Source of the DNA: Gilvibacter sp.
GTDB lineage: Bacteria; Bacteroidota; Bacteroidia; Flavobacteriales; Flavobacteriaceae
DNA length: 64,000 nucleotides
NCBI RefSeq assembly: GCF_013214815.1
Contig: NZ_JABSPU010000007.1
Coordinates: 1 to 64,000 of the forward strand
Reading direction: 5' to 3'
The notes below the pieces were generated by a model. That model was given only the letters and a program-made list of their open reading frames with translations. It was not told the DNA's origin and searched no databases. Position numbers and translations under genes: made by a program. Positions within the stretch are counted from its first letter, which is position 1. Every line of letters begins with the position of its first letter. Shown in pieces: positions 61,780 through 64,000 of this stretch.

Positions 61780-63603
61780 ATGTCAGCACAAGGATACGCA
61801 CACCCGGTCACACATGATGAGCACGAACATCATCACAAAGAAACCTTTATAACCAAGTACATCTTCAGTACGGATCACAAGATGATCTCTAAGCAGTACT
61901 TGATTACAGGGCTGTTTATGGGAATCATTGGTATTGCAATGTCATTGATCTTCCGTTTGCAGTTGGCTTGGCCAGATAAACAATTCACCATTTATGAAGT
62001 ACTTCTTGGTAAATGGGGAGAGGACGGAATTATGGACCCCTCTGTATACTTAGCATTAGTTACGATCCACGGTACCATCATGGTATTCTTCGTACTAACG
62101 GCTGGGTTGAGTGGTACATTCTCTAACCTGTTGATTCCATTACAGATCGGAGCCCGAGATATGGCCTCCGGATTCCTGAACATGGTTTCTTATTGGTTGT
62201 TCTTCCTATCCAGTATCATCATGGTAATGTCTCTATTTGTAGAAGCTGGACCAGCATCTGCAGGTTGGACTGTATACCCACCGCTTTCTGCTTTGCCTCA
62301 GGCCATTCCAGGTTCTGGTGCGGGGATGACTTTATGGTTGGTGTCCATGACAATCTTTATCGCTTCCTCACTATTAGGTTCACTGAACTATATCGTAACG
62401 GTACTTAACTTGAGAACTAAAGGTATGTCAATGACGCGTTTGCCATTGACCATCTGGGCGTTCTTTGTAACTGCGATCATCGGTGTTATCTCTTTCCCAG
62501 TATTACTTTCTGCTGGACTTATGATGGTGATGGACAGAAGCTTCGGAACTTCATTCTTCCTTTCGGATATCTATATAGCAGGAGAGGTGTTACACAATCA
62601 AGGAGGTTCTCCAGTATTGTTTGAGCACTTGTTCTGGTTCCTAGGACACCCGGAAGTATATATCGTATTACTACCGGCTTTAGGTATTACGTCGGAAGTA
62701 ATTGCGACCAACGCTCGTAAACCGATCTTCGGTTATCGCGCCATGGTTGCCTCGATTTTGGCTATCGCATTCTTATCAACGATTGTATGGGGTCACCACA
62801 TGTTTATCTCAGGGATGAATCCATTCCTAGGATCGGTATTTACCTTTACAACCTTGCTTATCGCGATTCCATCCGCAGTGAAAGCATTTAACTATATAAC
62901 GACCCTCTGGAAGGGTAATTTGCAGCTCAACCCGGCGATGCTGTTCTCCATTGGATTAGTCTCTACCTTCATCACTGGAGGTTTGACAGGTATCATCTTG
63001 GGTGACTCTGCACTAGATATTAACGTACACGATACTTACTTTGTGGTAGCTCACTTCCACTTGGTAATGGGTATCTCTGCGCTTTACGGACTCTTTGCTG
63101 GGGTTTACCACTGGTTCCCTAAGATGTTCGAAGGCCGCATGATGAACAAGAACTTGGGTTATGTCCACTTCTGGATTACCGCAATTGGAGCTTATGGGGT
63201 ATTCTTCCCGATGCACTTTATCGGTATGGCTGGACTACCAAGACGTTATTACACCAACTCCGCCTTCCCATACTTTGATGACTTGGCAGATGTGAACGTA
63301 GTGATCTCCATCTTCGCCTTCATCACTGGAGCAGCGCAGTTGGTATTCTTGTACAACTTTATCCACTCTATGTTCTACGGTAAGAAAGGACCTAAGAACC
63401 CGTGGAACTCTAACACACTAGAATGGACTGCAGAAGTGAAGCACATTCACGGTAACTGGGATGGACCAATTCCAGAAGTACACCGTTGGGCTTACGATTA
63501 CAGTAAACTGAACAAAGACGAATCAGATTACGTGATCCCAGGGCAGGACTTCGTGCCGCAGCACATTCCACTTCAAGACAATGAAGAAGAAATGAATCAC
63601 TAA
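61780..63603 (+). CDS. coxA: cytochrome c oxidase subunit I (A-type)
   Basis: Catalytic subunit of the proton-pumping aa3-type oxidase, 607 residues with twelve helices. Copper B and heme ligands are in HPEVYIVLLPALG (His-Pro-Glu-Val-Tyr, with the crosslinked Tyr and the Glu of A1-type enzymes), WGHHMFISGMNPF and VHDTYFVVAHFHLVMG. The N-terminus is histidine-rich (HDEHEHHHKE). The last act-cox gene; subunits III and IV and heme assembly genes are not in this window. Confidence 0.97.
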   Translation: MSAQGYAHPVTHDEHEHHHKETFITKYIFSTDHKMISKQYLITGLFMGIIGIAMSLIFRLQLAWPDKQFTIYEVLLGKWGEDGIMDPSVYLALVTIHGTIMVFFVLTAGLSGTFSNLLIPLQIGARDMASGFLNMVSYWLFFLSSIIMVMSLFVEAGPASAGWTVYPPLSALPQAIPGSGAGMTLWLVSMTIFIASSLLGSLNYIVTVLNLRTKGMSMTRLPLTIWAFFVTAIIGVISFPVLLSAGLMMVMDRSFGTSFFLSDIYIAGEVLHNQGGSPVLFEHLFWFLGHPEVYIVLLPALGITSEVIATNARKPIFGYRAMVASILAIAFLSTIVWGHHMFISGMNPFLGSVFTFTTLLIAIPSAVKAFNYITTLWKGNLQLNPAMLFSIGLVSTFITGGLTGIILGDSALDINVHDTYFVVAHFHLVMGISALYGLFAGVYHWFPKMFEGRMMNKNLGYVHFWITAIGAYGVFFPMHFIGMAGLPRRYYTNSAFPYFDDLADVNVVISIFAFITGAAQLVFLYNFIHSMFYGKKGPKNPWNSNTLEWTAEVKHIHGNWDGPIPEVHRWAYDYSKLNKDESDYVIPGQDFVPQHIPLQDNEEEMNH

Positions 63604-63624
63604 GACAGTATCCTTAGTAATCTT

Positions 63625-63654
63625 AAAACCCTTCCTCACCGGAAGGGTTTTTTG
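63625..63654 (+). terminator. intrinsic terminator of the act-cox operon
   Basis: The stem AAACCCTTCC/GGAAGGGTTT with a TCACC loop is followed by TTTG. Confidence 0.9.
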
Positions 63655-63691
63655 TTATATTTATCCTCCTTCAACCAACTAACCCAACATT

Positions 63692-64000
63692 ATGGAGACC
63701 GCCAAAAAAGGGCTGGGCTACTATTTTAAGCTCCTCGGCGAAGCTGTAAAGGGCAGTCAACAAGACTTTACAACCGGCAGTATTCGCAAAGCGATCTTCA
63801 TGCTTTCTGTACCTATGGTATTGGAAATGATGATGGAATCTATCTTCTTTTTGGTAGATGCCTATTTTGTTTCTAGTCTAGGTGCTAACGCCATCGCCAC
63901 GGTTGGATTAACCGAATCTGTACTCACTTTGGTCTATGCCATTGCCATAGGACTCAGTATGGGTGTTACGGCTATTGTAGCTCGTCGGATCGGAGAAAAG
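63692..64000 (+). CDS. MATE family efflux transporter, N-terminal part (runs off window)
   Basis: The frame from ATG 63692 is open to the edge (103 codons). The sequence begins [21 protein letters not shown] and continues with [43 protein letters not shown], typical of the first two helices of MATE family Na+/H+-drug antiporters, then [15 protein letters not shown]. The remainder lies outside the window. A -7-like TATATTTA overlaps the end of the upstream terminator region. Confidence 0.88.
   Translation, partial: METAKKGLGYYFKLLGEAVKGSQQDFTTGSIRKAIFMLSVPMVLEMMMESIFFLVDAYFVSSLGANAIATVGLTESVLTLVYAIAIGLSMGVTAIVARRIGEK

Overview
The window looks like chromosomal DNA of a marine-type member of the Flavobacteriaceae (Bacteroidetes). 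The evidence is the recurring promoter -7 element TAnnTTTG, the lack of clear Shine-Dalgarno sites, a primary-type sigma factor beginning MRQLKITKQV, a two-gene MetH, a DUF2723 membrane protein, GH92 and HmuY-type lipoproteins, and an Alternative Complex III plus aa3-type oxidase operon in the order usual for this group. I see no phage, insertion sequence, CRISPR array or rRNA operon. One tRNA (Gln, UUG), one SAM-I riboswitch and several intrinsic terminators are present.

1-13.0 kb: the N-terminal part of a secreted surface protein; a LytTR response regulator and its sensor kinase; a glycoprotein-degrading pair (GH92 alpha-mannosidase and glycosylasparaginase); a YkuE-like phosphoesterase; a thioredoxin-fold protein without its cysteines; a polysaccharide deacetylase; a DUF2723 protein. 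Two pairs of direct repeats with an exact 21-bp period lie upstream of the response regulator gene and of the surface protein gene. They look like LytTR operators.

13.0-19.4 kb: tRNA-Gln followed by a decayed duplicated stretch and an AT-rich orphan gene, then the methionine operon metH(N)-metH(C)-metF under a SAM-I riboswitch. The riboswitch leader ends in a hairpin that covers the first start codon.

19.4-29.5 kb: a PhoD-like phosphatase, a dienelactone-hydrolase-fold lipoprotein, and a peptide/amino-acid salvage run (gamma-glutamyltransferase, YfcC-type transporter, M20 deacetylase, M19 dipeptidase), followed by a DUF6702/HupE pair and a lipoprotein.

29.5-43.5 kb: metal handling. First come two MerC-like proteins, a His/Asp-rich small protein and an ABC exporter with two DUF3526-type permeases. 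Then comes a divergent heme/iron locus. On one side is a TonB receptor plus an HmuY-like lipoprotein. On the other is a four-gene operon (DUF6607, ankyrin protein, DUF2271, PepSY-diflavin reductase). A 23-bp inverted repeat with TTATTTA/TAAATAA arms recurs just upstream of the -7 elements of this locus and of two small neighbouring genes, one of them a duplicated four-cysteine protein. This is the best candidate here for an incompletely described system: a reductive heme/iron uptake regulon.

43.5-51.7 kb: housekeeping. An RpoD/SigA-family sigma factor followed by an unannotated 50-residue basic ORF, a short MscS channel, a small conserved-looking protein, a tandem UspA, then rimP-nusA-infB behind a terminator-like hairpin in the leader, and a SPOR-domain protein.

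51.8-64 kb: the respiratory operon actABCDEF-coxBA, with a structured 5' leader, an N-terminal monoheme fusion in ActA and a helix-hairpin-helix-like tail on ActC. The window ends inside a MATE transporter gene.
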